Origin: Mangrovicoccus ximenensis
GTDB taxonomy: Bacteria; Pseudomonadota; Alphaproteobacteria; Rhodobacterales; Rhodobacteraceae
Reading direction: 5' to 3'
Assembly (NCBI RefSeq): GCF_003056725.1
Contig: NZ_QBKZ01000014.1
Location: 1-64,000, forward strand
Length of the DNA: 64,000 nucleotides
Shown in pieces: positions 38,699-48,933 of the stretch. Every line of letters begins with the position of its first letter. The stretch's first letter is position 1. The position numbers and the translations under genes were made by a program. The notes under the pieces were generated by a model. That model had not been told where the DNA came from. It made no database searches and saw only the letters and a program-made list of their open reading frames with translations.

Positions 38699-41251
38699 AT
38701 GGGCAAAGGCGGGCATCATCGGGAAAGCGAGGCCCCGCCGATCGGCGGCTCCGGCGGATTCGGGCCCGCCAGCATCCGGACACGGCTGGGCCTCGCCTTC
38801 GCGCTCTTCCTCCTGCTGCTTGGCAGTTCCGGCCTGTTCAGCCTGCGCCAGATCGGAATGATCGGAGACGCCGCGCGGGACTTGCATGATGTTGCGCTTC
38901 CCCGGGTCCTGGCAGTCAACGACATCTCCAGCGCGCTGACCACGCATTCTCTTCTGGCGAAGCGTCGCGTGCAGACGACGGATTTCCGCCAGGTGGCTTC
39001 GATGGCAGCCACGATGCGCACGGCCGAGGAAGCGTTTGATTCAAAGCTCGGCTTGCTGAAGGCCGATCTGTCAGGCGGTACCGACATCAGCCTGATTGCA
39101 GACATCGAGACGCAATGGCAGAGCTACCTCGATAGCTTCTCCAGCGTACTGGAGCTGACCGAACAGGGCAGCCTGCGGCGCGCCCAGTCGAAGCTGGACG
39201 GCGAAACCAGGGAGTTGGTCGAGACCCTGTTCCGATCGCTGGAACAGCTCGTCGCGGCCACCCGCGGAGAGACCGACCGCATGGCGATGGCCGTCACTGC
39301 CGAACATGCACGGGCCCGGCGGCTCACGCTCGCCGTGCTGGCAACCGGGCTGGCCGCGACCGCCCTGGCCATTGCATGGACCTCCCGTTCGGTCAGCCAG
39401 CCGCTCCTCAGAATCAGCGCGGCGATGCGCCAGCTCACCCGCGGCCTGGACGAAACCCGCATTCCCGATCTTTCTGGCCGACGCGACGAGATCGGCGTTC
39501 TCGCCCAGGCAGCCGAGGCCTTCCGTGACACCATGATGGAAACCCGGCAGCTGGCGGCCGATCTCGACCAAGAACGCGATCGGCTCAGTTCAACGGTCCG
39601 GAACATGCCCTTGGGCCTGTGCATGTTCGACAGCGCAGCGGAACTGGTCATTTGGAACCGGGCCTTCGAGAAGATCTGGCACTGTCCCGCAGGACTGCTG
39701 CGCGAAGGGTCGCCGAAGACCAGCGTTCTCGGCGCGATCGCCGAGTTGAACATGGCAGGAGAGGCCCAGACTTTCGCCGACACGATCTTGGGCATGATCG
39801 ATGCAGGCAAGCCCGCCGCGTCTATCGTCCGGCTGCCCGACGGGCGCAGCGTCTCGGTCATGCTGGAACCGACGCCCGGCGGCTGGATGATGATTTGCGA
39901 AGACGTTACCGACCGGGTGGATGCCGAGGACCGCATACGCCGCCTTGCACGGCACGATCCGCTGACCGGGCTGCCCAACCGCCTGTGCTTCCGCGAAACA
40001 ATCGAGAGCGCTCTGGAAGCAGCCAGCCCGGACCTTCCGGTCGCGATCATGTTCATCGACCTCGACCGGTTCAAGCATGTCAACGACACGCTTGGCCATC
40101 CTGTCGGGGACGGCCTCCTGCGCCAGGTGGCCAATCGCCTGACCTGGGCTGCCGGGGAAGGCGACGTGGTGGCACGCCTCGGCGGCGACGAGTTCGCGGT
40201 CATCAACCGGGGCCGGAGCCAGCCGGCAGATGCCCTGGCTCTCGGCGACCGCATCATCGAGCAGCTGGTCAGCCCCTTCGACATCGACGGCCATCACGTG
40301 CAGATCGGCGGCAGCGTCGGAATAGCCGTGGCGCCGCTTCAAGGCGACACGGCGGATGAGATACAGCGCAATGCCGATCTGGCGCTCTACGCGGTCAAGG
40401 AGGCAGGCAAAGGACATTGCCGGGTGTTCGATCCGTCGATGAACGACCGGCAACAGGCTCTTCACGAACTTGAACAAGCATTGCGGGCAGCTCTGGAAGC
40501 CGACGCCTTCACTGTAGCCTACCAGCCGCTCTGCGACCTTGCGACAGGCCACATCTGCGGAGCGGAAGCCCTCCTGCGCTGGCATCACCCGCTTCGGGGC
40601 GAGATGCCGCCGGCCGAGTTCATTCCGCTGGCCGAAGAGCTTCGCCTCATCAGGCCGATCGGTGCCAAGGTCCTCGGCATGGCCTGCCGGGCTGCTGCGG
40701 AGTGGCCCGGTGACATCAAGGTCTCGGTCAACTTGTCGCCGCAGCAGATTCATGACGGCGACATTGCTGCCGAGGTCATGGCGGCGATCGCCGAATCCGG
40801 GCTGGACCCGCACAGGCTGGAACTCGAAATCACGGAGGGCGTCCTGCTCCAGGACACCGGCAAGACCCTTTCCTCGCTCCATGCCCTGCGCGATCACGGC
40901 ATCAGCATCGCGCTGGACGATTTCGGCACGGGCTACTCATCTCTGCGCTATCTGCGCGCCTTTCCGTTCGACCGCGTCAAAATCGACGCAGCCTTTGTCC
41001 GGGGCCTCCCCTCGGATACCAGCGCGGCGACCATCATCGAGGCAATCTGCACGCTTTGCAGCAGCTTCGGCATCGCCGTAACCGCGGAAGGGATCGAAAC
41101 TCCGGATCAGCTCGAATTCGTCCGTGATGCCGGATGCATGATCGGACAGGGCTTCCACTTCGCAAGACCTATGCCGGATACCGATTTCCGGGAATTCCTG
41201 CGCCAAAGCACTGGTCCCGTCGGCGGTGACGACTGGCGGCAGCGTGCCTGA
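38699..41251 (+). CDS. membrane GGDEF-EAL c-di-GMP enzyme with periplasmic sensor domain
   Basis: 850 residues. TM1 is at about 28-50, a helical periplasmic domain of about 150 residues resembling 4HB sensors follows, then TM2 at about 203-225, HAMP, a PAS fold (LGLCMFDSAAELVIWNRAFEKIW), GGDEF and EAL. The diguanylate cyclase motif RLGGDEFAVI is intact (GGDEF at 495-499). The allosteric I-site RxxD is not conserved (GEGD at that place). The phosphodiesterase motifs EALLRW (623-628), VNLSPQQ, DDFGTGYSSL and KIDAAFV are intact. Both activities are thus possible. It is cotranscribed with the upstream DctP-like protein, probably its ligand-carrying partner. Confidence 0.93.
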   Translation: MGKGGHHRESEAPPIGGSGGFGPASIRTRLGLAFALFLLLLGSSGLFSLRQIGMIGDAARDLHDVALPRVLAVNDISSALTTHSLLAKRRVQTTDFRQVASMAATMRTAEEAFDSKLGLLKADLSGGTDISLIADIETQWQSYLDSFSSVLELTEQGSLRRAQSKLDGETRELVETLFRSLEQLVAATRGETDRMAMAVTAEHARARRLTLAVLATGLAATALAIAWTSRSVSQPLLRISAAMRQLTRGLDETRIPDLSGRRDEIGVLAQAAEAFRDTMMETRQLAADLDQERDRLSSTVRNMPLGLCMFDSAAELVIWNRAFEKIWHCPAGLLREGSPKTSVLGAIAELNMAGEAQTFADTILGMIDAGKPAASIVRLPDGRSVSVMLEPTPGGWMMICEDVTDRVDAEDRIRRLARHDPLTGLPNRLCFRETIESALEAASPDLPVAIMFIDLDRFKHVNDTLGHPVGDGLLRQVANRLTWAAGEGDVVARLGGDEFAVINRGRSQPADALALGDRIIEQLVSPFDIDGHHVQIGGSVGIAVAPLQGDTADEIQRNADLALYAVKEAGKGHCRVFDPSMNDRQQALHELEQALRAALEADAFTVAYQPLCDLATGHICGAEALLRWHHPLRGEMPPAEFIPLAEELRLIRPIGAKVLGMACRAAAEWPGDIKVSVNLSPQQIHDGDIAAEVMAAIAESGLDPHRLELEITEGVLLQDTGKTLSSLHALRDHGISIALDDFGTGYSSLRYLRAFPFDRVKIDAAFVRGLPSDTSAATIIEAICTLCSSFGIAVTAEGIETPDQLEFVRDAGCMIGQGFHFARPMPDTDFREFLRQSTGPVGGDDWRQRA

Positions 41252-42425
41252 AGGACCGAAGCGATCCGGAATGGATCGTGTCCCATCGCTTGGTGTAAGA
41301 GGCCGGCCCGCTTGGCCCACCCACAGGGGCGCACTCCAGACCCCTGTCGCTTGTCGAAAAATTCCTAGCGCTTTTCGCCCCCAACTGCAGACAATATTTA
41401 AATTGTATGCATTCATTTATCTTGAATGATGAGACAAAATAATTTACGGAAGCCTCAAATGCATGGCAACGGCAACCGCGCCAGCCCATGAAAGGCGTGA
41501 CACAGGCGGGGCATCATGGTGCGCAACGATGATAGCTTTCGGACCTTGCTTTCCAAGCCGAAGTCGGCGACCGCTGCAAGGCCTTCGCGGAGCTTGAGCC
41601 TATCGTGCAGAAATCCGTTTTCCTCGGGCTCGGGTGCCCCTGGCCGCAATTGCATGACAGAAGAGCTCTGCCGGTCTGCGCTCGGCCACGTCATCTACCG
41701 GCACAATGATGCCAGTCATCTTGAAGAGCTGATGGCAAGTGCCGGTCCTGACCGGCCGGGGACCGCCGACCTGAAAGGAACTTGCTGCATGGATGGCAGA
41801 ATTGCGGCGATCGCCGGGACAGGCAACATCTCTGAACGCAAGGGGCGCACCTACACGTTGGCAATCATGGAAAACACGCTTGCCAAGGAAGTCTGGGCGA
41901 TTGTCATCTTCTTGTTCAAGCCTGCGCGTATTGTCGTTTCGATCCACCGCATAGCGGATGCCATCATCTTCATGTCAGCGCCTTACCTCCGTCCGGCCGG
42001 TGGTGTCCTGGCGGCGGCACGCCACGTCCGGGCGCATCCGGAGGGCGCAGCCGCCAAGCGGACAATGCGGCGAAGCTCGAAACCATGTTTCTCTCAAGTG
42101 GCCCGCATGTTCCTGCATGCCAAATCAAAACCAGTATGCAATCGCGGAGGAAGGGTGACACGCAAAGGCGTCGCGAGTTCAGCATGCGACTTCTCGAGGT
42201 GCACTGAACCCATGCCTAGCCGCGCAGTTATACGAGCTTGTCCGCGAAGTGGAGAAACTCAGGATCACACCGACACGGTTACGTAGCCAGCACCCGACGC
42301 GCATTGATGGCGGTGCTTGAAGAAACCGCGCGCACGGTTGGCTGGCTCGCGCGCTCCCACCGCTGCCGCGCATAAGGCAGCGCTTCCCTCGACGGGCGCT
42401 GAAACAAGAAGTAAGGAAGCAAACA
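41252..42425. other. 1.17-kb gap with no confident gene and an AT-rich pocket
   Basis: Positions 41,380-41,460 are strongly AT-rich and contain the near-palindrome ACAATATTTAAATTGT. Several frames are open, the longest forward 41,516-42,286 (256 codons) and a reverse one at 41,947-41,600, but neither has consistent codon bias or a recognisable family. It looks like decayed or foreign DNA. Confidence 0.45.
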
Positions 42426-42617
42426 ATGATCTGGGTTCCCATAGTCCTCGGCCTGTTCAAGTTTACCGTTCTAGCCGCGACCATTTTCGTCTCTCTCAAG
42501 TCGCACCGCGATGGAGAAAGAGAACAAAAAAGACTGAACGAAGCACGAGGTCAGCATCCCCACGGCGAGCACGTCCCCCATGCCTCCCAGCCCGACCTCA
42601 AGAAGGCATCTGCGTGA
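42426..42617 (+). CDS. small single-helix membrane protein
   Basis: 63 residues: one N-terminal hydrophobic helix (IWVPIVLGLFKFTVLAATIF), then a charged, His-rich tail. GTAAGGAAG lies upstream at a good distance. The gene ends inside the start of the 220-bp repeat. Family unknown. Confidence 0.5.
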   Translation: MIWVPIVLGLFKFTVLAATIFVSLKSHRDGEREQKRLNEARGQHPHGEHVPHASQPDLKKASA

Positions 42618-42818
42618 CCGGAACCGCTCCGAAGCACCGCAACCCTTTGAAAAGCATCGATTGCCCGCGCGGCCAAACGAGCGCGGCGCAGAACTTCCTG
42701 CGCCGCGGCGACGGGACTCCGGCAGCCGGAACCGCGGGCCACACCGCCAAACGCGGCTCCGCCCTCCAATTCCGGTCGACATGTGCCGCCGATCCGTCGG
42801 GGATCCCGTGACGCAGGT
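42604..42818 (+). repeat. 220-bp dispersed repeat, copy 2
   Basis: Differs from 36,178-36,400 at only a handful of bases. It contains the GCGGCGCAG-AACTTC-CTGCGCCGC hairpin at about 42,683-42,711. Confidence 0.8.
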
Positions 42819-42894
42819 AAGCGGTGCATCGGTTCCCCGGATGCGAAGTTGGAGCCTTTCGGCATTGCTTTAAGATCCGCGGCGGACAGCTCAG

Positions 42895-44725
42895 GCGATC
42901 CGGCAGGCTGCGCCGGGCCTGCGGCCGCCGGCCCCGCCCGCGCCGTGTTAGATCCCCGTGGCGCGCCCATTGCCCAGGCGGTCCGCGAAACCCCCGACCT
43001 GCTGGCAAATTTCGACAGCGGATACACCAGCTTCGGCATCGCCAGCCTCGGCGGCTATGCCGAAGCGGAAATCTCCCCGGTCGCCACCTCGCCAACCTCG
43101 ATCTCCGACGCAAGCATGTGGAACGCGCCGTCCCGGATCCAGGCATTCGGCGAGGCCTGGGATCCCTGCGAGCTGCCCGAAGCCGCCACGGCCGAAACCG
43201 ATGCTTTGGCGGAGGGCTACAGCTTCCTCGCCGAGCCAGACCTGTTCTTCCCGTCATCCTACCGGGAGGGCGACGCCGTCGACGTGCCCGGCTACTTCCT
43301 GCGCAGGATCGCGTCGGGACCGGTCGCCCAGGTCTCGGCGCCCGCGGGATGGGGAGGCCTGGCCGCGGCCGGGACCTCGGCGATCCTGTCCCCGGCCTCC
43401 CCCTATCTTTGGAACTACGGGACACCGGGCTACTACCTGCAGGGGTCCAGCGCTCCGGCAATGGCGCTCGGCAGCCAGATCCCCTTCGAATCTGTCGGCG
43501 GCGCCATCGTGTCCCGCAGGGCCGTCGCAGCGACGACCAGCCTGGGGACCAGCACCGGCTCGGCAAACATCTTCCGGATCGCCTCGATCCGCAGCGTCAT
43601 CGCGCCATTCGACCTCGACCCTGAAGATCCTCCGCCGGATCCCGAAATTTTCCCCTTCGCGGACGACGCGGCCCTGGCCGGCTACATGCTTGATTTCGGG
43701 GGCCCCTTCTCCAGCGGCGGCAGCCGGGAAAGGGACAGCTTCATGCTGATCGAAGCAGGCATTGCCGACCCGGCCGGATCCGGAACCTACGGCACCGATC
43801 CCGATCGGGTCTTCACGCTGTTCGGGACATACAACAATTTCGAGACGAACTCCGACAGCGAGGCCATCATCGTGCCGCATACGCTGGAGCAGTTCATCCT
43901 TCCGGCTGCGGGCGACCGCCTTGTCTATGCCGCGGGCGATCTCGACGGGCTGGTCTCGGGAACGCCGGACGGGGGCTTCGCGATCGGCTTCCAGCCCGGG
44001 GCCAGCCTCGTCGACATGTTCCATGTCGGCGCGGGCCTGCAAGCTGCCTTCACCTCGCCCGGCTTCACCGGCCAGCTGCCCCAGCTGGCCCGGCCGGGCG
44101 CGATCCGGTCCTTCCTGCCGGCAAGCTCCTGGACCGGCCTGTTCGAGGAAACGGCAGACCTTTCCGGCCTCACCGCATCACCGGTCATGGTGGTCCACCC
44201 GGCCGCACCGATGGTCGACATTTCCGGCCTCGGCACCGCCGCCCCCGGCACGATCACCGGCGATGGTGCCGACAGCCGGATCCTGCAGCTGGATTTCGGG
44301 CTCGCCACGGAAGGCGGACGGCAGATCTCCTCGATCTCGGCCACGGTCGGTGCGGTGGACTACAGGCTCTACCTGGAAGAGCAGGCCCGGGGAATATCCC
44401 TCGGCGAGCTGGCCTTTGGCGACGCGGCGAACGGGCTCCTGCCCTATTATAGCTACAGCATCGACGCGCTGGTCTCGGCGGGCACGGTCGGATCCTCCTC
44501 CGCCGGGGACGGAACCGGCTCGGTCCTGTGGCAGAGCAGCTGGGCCAGCGCGGCAGCAGGCGGCGGCAACCCGCAGCTCGGCAGCGAGGGCGGGCGGCTC
44601 GGCTTCTTCCTGATCCAGAACGACGGTACGCCCTCCGACGATATCGCGGCAGCGACCGGCACCGGCCCGGCAGTGCTGGAGGGCGGCCGGGCGCAGCCGC
44701 TCGGTCCCGGTGACGGAACAGCGGC
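42895..44725 (+). pseudogene. large extracellular-type protein fragment
   Basis: About 600 residues in one frame, rich in Gly, Ala, Ser and aromatic residues with beta-strand character and nearly no Lys (LLANFDSGYTSFGIASLGGY, DRVFTLFGTYNNFETNSDSE, LDFGLATEGGRQISS, FFLIQNDGTPSDDIAAATGT). It may be the C-terminal part of a FecR-domain or adhesin-like surface protein. No start is visible, as upstream lies the 220-bp repeat, and the end is replaced near 44,725 by an IS1634-type fragment. Confidence 0.5.
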
Positions 44726-44732
44726 GACATTG

Positions 44733-45578
44733 GCCAGCAGCGCCAGCTTGCCGTCGAAGAGCTCGGCGCGAGCGATCGCGGCTTCGTCGAGGCTCCAGCT
44801 GAACAGGTCCGCCTGCAGGTCGGGCTTGATGAAGCGGGTCAGCTCGGCTTCGGCAACCGCCTTGGCGAAACGGCTGTACGTCCCGCGATCAGAGGCACGG
44901 CGGCCGCGGGCCGTCCGCCCGGCATCTTGCTGGTCGAGCTTTCCGGCCAGCCGTTCGGCCATCTCCTCGAGTTCGCGGATGCGCGCGCGGCGGCGGTCCG
45001 ACTGCTCGAGGGCGCGCGCCGGATCATGGGCGACGATCAGCCGGTGCCCGGCGAATTCCGCCTCGGCCAGGCCGTCAGCGTCGAAGGCAAGCGATTGGAA
45101 TGTTTCGGCCAGCTCGGCGTCGCGCCGGGCGGGCACGGCCAGGATGAACTCCAGCTTGCGGCCGTCCCGGTCGGCCAGCGCGGTCAGCTCGCCGATGTTC
45201 TCCTGGCTCAGGAGGCCCCGGCCGGCGACCGGAACCACGCGCTGGACAGGAACGCGCTGGAGCACCGTCTGCAACATGCCCTGCAGCGTCTTCGTCTCCG
45301 CCATGTTGCCGGGGTGGACGGTGTGAAGCAGCGGCAGGCCCTCGGCCGGCTGCACGGCGCCGAGCACGAACTGCCGGGCAATCCCGCCGGTTTCCTTGTT
45401 CATTCCGAACCCGCGCAGGTCGTCCCCGGCGCGCCCCTCGCCGTGGATGCGGACGGTGGTCAGGTCATGGAAGACGACCGCCAGGTCACGATCGACCAGC
45501 GGCCGCATCTGCTTTGCCAGGGCGTCCTCGACGGCGTCAGCATGGTCGATCAGCGCATCCATGGCCCGCAGGAGGTGC
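44733..45578 (-). mobile_element. IS1634-family transposase fragment
   Basis: About 280 internal residues: DLAVVFHDLTTVRIHGEG, GFGMNKETGGIARQFVLGAV, LLHTVHPGNMAETKTLQGML, RGLLSQENIGELTALADRDG and YSRFAKAVAEAELTRFIKPD. Both ends are missing: the N-terminal side borders an IS3 fragment and the C-terminal side the large extracellular-type gene. Confidence 0.75.
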
Positions 45579-45579
45579 T

Positions 45580-45660
45580 GGCGGAAGCGCGGGCGAAGGG
45601 CAAGCTGCTGCCCGAGGCAGACGCCCATGTCGAAGGCTTGACTCTTAGAAGGGCATCAAC
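45580..45660 (+). mobile_element. IS3-family orfA fragment
   Basis: EARAKGKLLPEADAHVEGLT is the segment after the helix-turn-helix of an IS3 OrfA. Only about 27 codons remain between the IS1634 fragment and the OrfB fragment. Confidence 0.6.
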
Positions 45661-45669
45661 GGAAGCCCG

Positions 45670-46164
45670 ATGAAAGGCGCGACGATGAAGGCGACGATGG
45701 ACCGGCTCGGGATAACGGCCTCCTTCAGCCGGCCGCGGGTGAGCAATGACAATCCCTTCTCCGAGGCGCTGTTCCGGACCTGCAAGTACCGGCCCGGCTG
45801 GCCGCCGCGCGGCTTTGCCGACATCGAGGCCGCGCGGACCTGGGTCCAGAGCTTCGTCGCCTGGTACAACCGCGAGCACCGCCACAGCGCGATCCGTTTC
45901 GTGACGCCCGAACAGCGTCACCGTGGCGAAGAACGAGCTCTCCTGCAAAAGCGCCGCCAAGTCTACGAGCTGGCCCGGGCGGCGCGGCCCGAGCGCTGGT
46001 CAGGCGGCACGCGCTGCTGGACCCCGATCGGCTCCGTCTGGCTCAACCCCGAACAGCCCGATGAGATGCCGCGAGGCCATGGGGCTGCCGACGCGCTCGC
46101 CAGGGAAGCAGGCGGCGGTGGCCCCGACCGGGAGAATGCGCAGCCTGAAAATAGACAGCGGTGA
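45670..46164 (+). mobile_element. IS3-family orfB, C-terminal fragment
   Basis: 164 codons from the end of the integrase core: GITASFSRPRVSNDNPFSEA (with the catalytic Glu region), LFRTCKYRPGWPPRGFADIE, WVQSFVAWYNREHRHSAIRF and ERWSGGTRCWTPIGSVWLNP. The N-terminal HTH and first two catalytic Asp are missing. Confidence 0.75.
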
Positions 46165-46275
46165 CAACCCCATTGAAAACCACCGCCGGGCCCGGCTGCA
46201 TAGAATCGACAGAGTAATTTTGTATATATTGGAATGATCTTCCCGCATTCCAATACGAGAGTAAGGATCAGGACC

Positions 46276-47073
46276 ATGGCGGCTTCCCCGCGACGCGTTG
46301 TCTACACATGTCTCACCAATGGCTATGACAGGCTCATTCCGCCGGTCGATCCCGTGCCGGGTGTCGACTACGTTCTGTTCACGGATCGCCCGGAGGAAGG
46401 ACGCGTGAAGGGCTGGACGACCCGGCCGCTCATGGCGCCCGAGGGACTCTCGCCGACGCTGCTCGCCCGGTTTCACAAGTCCATGCCGCACAAGGTGATT
46501 CCTGAATATGACGAAGCCCTCTGGGTCGACTCGAACATCTCTCTTACCAGTTCGCTGACACCGTTCTTCGAGGATGTGTTCGGCGGCCCCGAGAACATGA
46601 TCGTCTTTGCCCATTCGGATCGAGATACCGTGGCCGCAGAGGCGAAGACCATTCTGGCGTCCGGGCGCGCAAAGGCGCTGAACAAGGTCGAAGGCGAGGT
46701 TGCGGGCTATTTCGCCGACGGGTTTCCCGATGACCGGGGGTTGATTCATACCGCCGTTCTTGCGCGCCGTCACATGCAGCCCGACGTGATTACAGCAATG
46801 GAACTGTGGTGGAAGCTGATGTCAGAAGGCAGCGGTCGCGACCAGCTGTCATTGCCCTACGTGTTCTGGAAGCAGGATCTGACAGTGCGGATGCTGCCGC
46901 AGGACTTCACCCTGGGCAGCCCCTATTTCCTGCGCTACCCGCATTGGGCGACATCCGGTCGCCGGGGCCGTGCGCTGGTCTGGGCGGCGCAGCGGCGGCA
47001 GCAGGGTCCGCACTGGCGGCTGCTGCATGAGCTGATCACCAGAAGCTACGGCGATAAATCCCCCCATTACTGA
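46276..47073 (+). CDS. glycosyltransferase-like protein (DUF616/TOD1-type domain)
   Basis: 265 residues. VVYTCLTNGYDRLIPPVDPVPGVDYVLFTD is the usual start of DUF616 domains. KSMPHKVIPEYDEALWVDSNI contains a DxD-like Asp-Ser-Asn metal/nucleotide site, and FAHSDRDTVAAEAKTILASG is the next conserved block. Such genes are found among capsule and surface-glycan genes. It is flanked on both sides by IS debris. A TATATA box about 45 bases upstream is a likely -10 region, and GTAAGGATCAGG precedes the ATG. Confidence 0.75.
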   Translation: MAASPRRVVYTCLTNGYDRLIPPVDPVPGVDYVLFTDRPEEGRVKGWTTRPLMAPEGLSPTLLARFHKSMPHKVIPEYDEALWVDSNISLTSSLTPFFEDVFGGPENMIVFAHSDRDTVAAEAKTILASGRAKALNKVEGEVAGYFADGFPDDRGLIHTAVLARRHMQPDVITAMELWWKLMSEGSGRDQLSLPYVFWKQDLTVRMLPQDFTLGSPYFLRYPHWATSGRRGRALVWAAQRRQQGPHWRLLHELITRSYGDKSPHY

Positions 47074-47277
47074 GATTCCCCGGGACGACGGTCGCGTCGC
47101 GTTTGAGCTTGCCCCCGGATCCCGGACTGGGGCGGTATTCACTATGCGGCCATTGCGGCGGTCATGTCGATCCTTACCCGCGTCCATAACGGAGCCGACC
47201 AAGAAACTCGGCCCCTCGTGCAGGGTTTTTGTCACCGTCCTTCGATCTGAAACTATGCAGCGAGGCGGGCAGGACAG

Positions 47278-47600
47278 GATGACGAGTGGCGTACTCACCG
47301 GAACGAAAGGCGGCGGTTCTCGCGAAGATGCTGCCGCCGAACAATGAGCCATGTCGCGCCACTGGTCCGAGCGAGCATGGCGAATGCCTTGAACCGGCTG
47401 GCGGTTGAAGAGGGGATCTCGCGGGCGACGCTCGCGAAATGGCGCGCGGAGGCGCGGGCGAAGGGCAAGCTGATGCCCGAAGCCGACGCAAATGTCGAAG
47501 GCTGGACGTCGGACGACAGTCGCCGAGGAACGCCATTGGTCCGAGTGACGAGGCGACGGCGGCGCTGAACGAGGCGGAACTGGGCGATTACCAGATCGTC
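47278..47600 (+). mobile_element. IS3-family orfA pseudogene carrying two hairpin inserts
   Basis: MTS, then (after a one-base shift) AYSPERKAAVLAKMLPPNNE, LAVEEGISRATLAKWRAEAR, AKGKLMPEADANVEGWTSDD and ALNEAELGDY follow an IS3 OrfA. Two family 1 hairpins interrupt it: 47,349-47,380 (arms CCATG/CATGG) and 47,519-47,557 (arms GTCGCC/GGCGAC). After DY the sequence is foreign. Non-functional. Confidence 0.75.
47519..47557 (+). repeat. family 1 hairpin insert in an IS3 orfA
   Basis: Perfect 6-bp arms GTCGCC/GGCGAC around AACGCCATTGGTCCGAGTG. The other insert in the same gene (47,349-47,380) has arms CCATG/CATGG around GCGCCACTGGTCCGAGC. Confidence 0.7.
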
Positions 47601-47725
47601 AGCGTTGAAAGTCTTTTAACAACGAAAGTGCCCGGGCACGCCTCGCAACGGCCGCGCATATCCGAGAAGCACACGTGACAACTGTCGCCAGTCAGCGCAA
47701 GAATCAACCGGAAGGAGAAAACTCC

Positions 47726-47947
47726 ATGACGCCATATCTCACCGGTCGTATCCGTTTGCGCAGTCACAAGCGGTTGTTCCGTGCCTCTCTCGTTGTTCTG
47801 CAAGTCGAAGAGAGCATTCCGCAGAGTCCCGCTTGGCTCATCGACGATCCTGCCGGTACGGTACAACACTGGAGGGATGCACGGCCCGGTGAATTTTACA
47901 CATTGGTATGTGTTGATGCGCTCAACAAAATCCGGACATCCGACTAA
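47726..47947 (+). CDS. small hypothetical protein
   Basis: 73 residues starting MTPYLTGRIRLRSHKRLFRA after GGAAGGAG; it includes VVLQVEESIPQ and an acidic/aromatic end (GEFYTLVCVDALNKI). The composition is less GC-biased than the surroundings, and it looks like a phage or plasmid gene. Family not recognised. Confidence 0.5.
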   Translation: MTPYLTGRIRLRSHKRLFRASLVVLQVEESIPQSPAWLIDDPAGTVQHWRDARPGEFYTLVCVDALNKIRTSD

Positions 47948-47978
47948 GCTTGCCGACAACGAGTACGCGGACTGACAG

Positions 47979-48087
47979 CGTGGCTGGCAAACGGAAGAAC
48001 TACAGCGCCGAGTTCAATGCTAAAGTGGTCTTGGTGGCGATCAGAGGAGATACGACGGTCGCCGAGCTGGTGGCCAAATACTGCGTG
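47979..48087 (+). mobile_element. IS3-family orfA, N-terminal fragment
   Basis: VAGKRKNYSAEFNAKVVLVA, then IRGDTTVAELVAKYCV, the helix-turn-helix start of an IS3 OrfA; it is cut by the IS256-type element beginning GCAGGAGCTATGGCTG. Confidence 0.65.
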
Positions 48088-48577
48088 CAGGAGCTATGGC
48101 TGAAAATGGGTGATGGGGCCTGAGAAGGCGGCGTATCGTGGCGGGTGCTGAAGCCTGCCAGAACTTCCAAAAGGAACGATACGCCTAGGACCGAAGATAC
48201 CACGATCACCGCGCTCCGCCAGCCCGGAACCATCCTCGATCCGCTGACCGAAATTGCCCGCGAGGGAGCGCGCCAGATGCTCGCGGCCGCCCTGAAGGCT
48301 GAGGCGGCGAGTTTCGTCGCCCAGTTTGCCGGAGAGCGGCTGCCCGACGGCCGCCAGCGCGTGGTGCGCCATGGCGTCGGCCCCGAACGCGACATCCAGA
48401 CCGGGAGCGGTCCGAGCGCGGTGCAACGCCAGAAGGTCCGCGATCGGGCGTGCGGCGTGCCCGACGAGAAGAAGATCCGCTTCACCTCGAACATCCTGCC
48501 GCGATGGGCGCGGCGGTCGCGCAGCCTGGATGCTCTGCTGCCGGTGCTCTACCTGCGCGGCGTTTCCACCGGCGTTC

Positions 48578-48610
48578 GGACATTCCTTCGAACCAATGGC
48601 AGTCCTGTCC
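48578..48610 (-). repeat. family 1 hairpin insert in an IS256 transposase
   Basis: In reverse orientation: arms GGACA and TGTCC around CTGCCATTGGTTCGAAGG. On the forward strand it ends TGTCCTCAC, like the end of family 2 elements. Confidence 0.7.
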
Positions 48611-48892
48611 TCACTTCAGGAGGCGCTCGGCGCGCTGCCCGGGACGGATGCGCCGAACCTGTCGCCGGGCGCGGTCACGCGGCTCGCGGCGGGCGGGCAG
48701 GAGGCGCATGACCGCTGGCAGCGGCGGGACCTGTCCGCCCGGCGCCATGTCTGCATCTGGGCGGACGGCATCTACCTACAGGCCAGAATGGAGCCGGTGG
48801 CCGAATGCATGCTGGTCGTTCTCGGCGCGACGCCTGAGGGAAAGAAGGAACTGGTGGGCTTCCAGGTCGGGGTCCGGGAAAGCGCCCAGAGC

Positions 48893-48933
48893 CCCCTCCC
48901 GGGGTTTGCAGGCAAACCCCTGCCGGTCAGCGG
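48893..48933. repeat. unclassified hairpin insert in an IS256 transposase
   Basis: GGGGTTTGC-AG-GCAAACCCC, flanked by CCTCCC and TGCCGGTCAGC. It falls between VRESAQS and RELLVALK and shifts the frame. Possibly a distant member of family 2. Confidence 0.6.

Noticed and set aside
48893-48933. Terminator at the GGGGTTTGC/GCAAACCCC hairpin
   Set aside because: No T-tract follows, and the hairpin lies within a transposase frame that continues on the other side.
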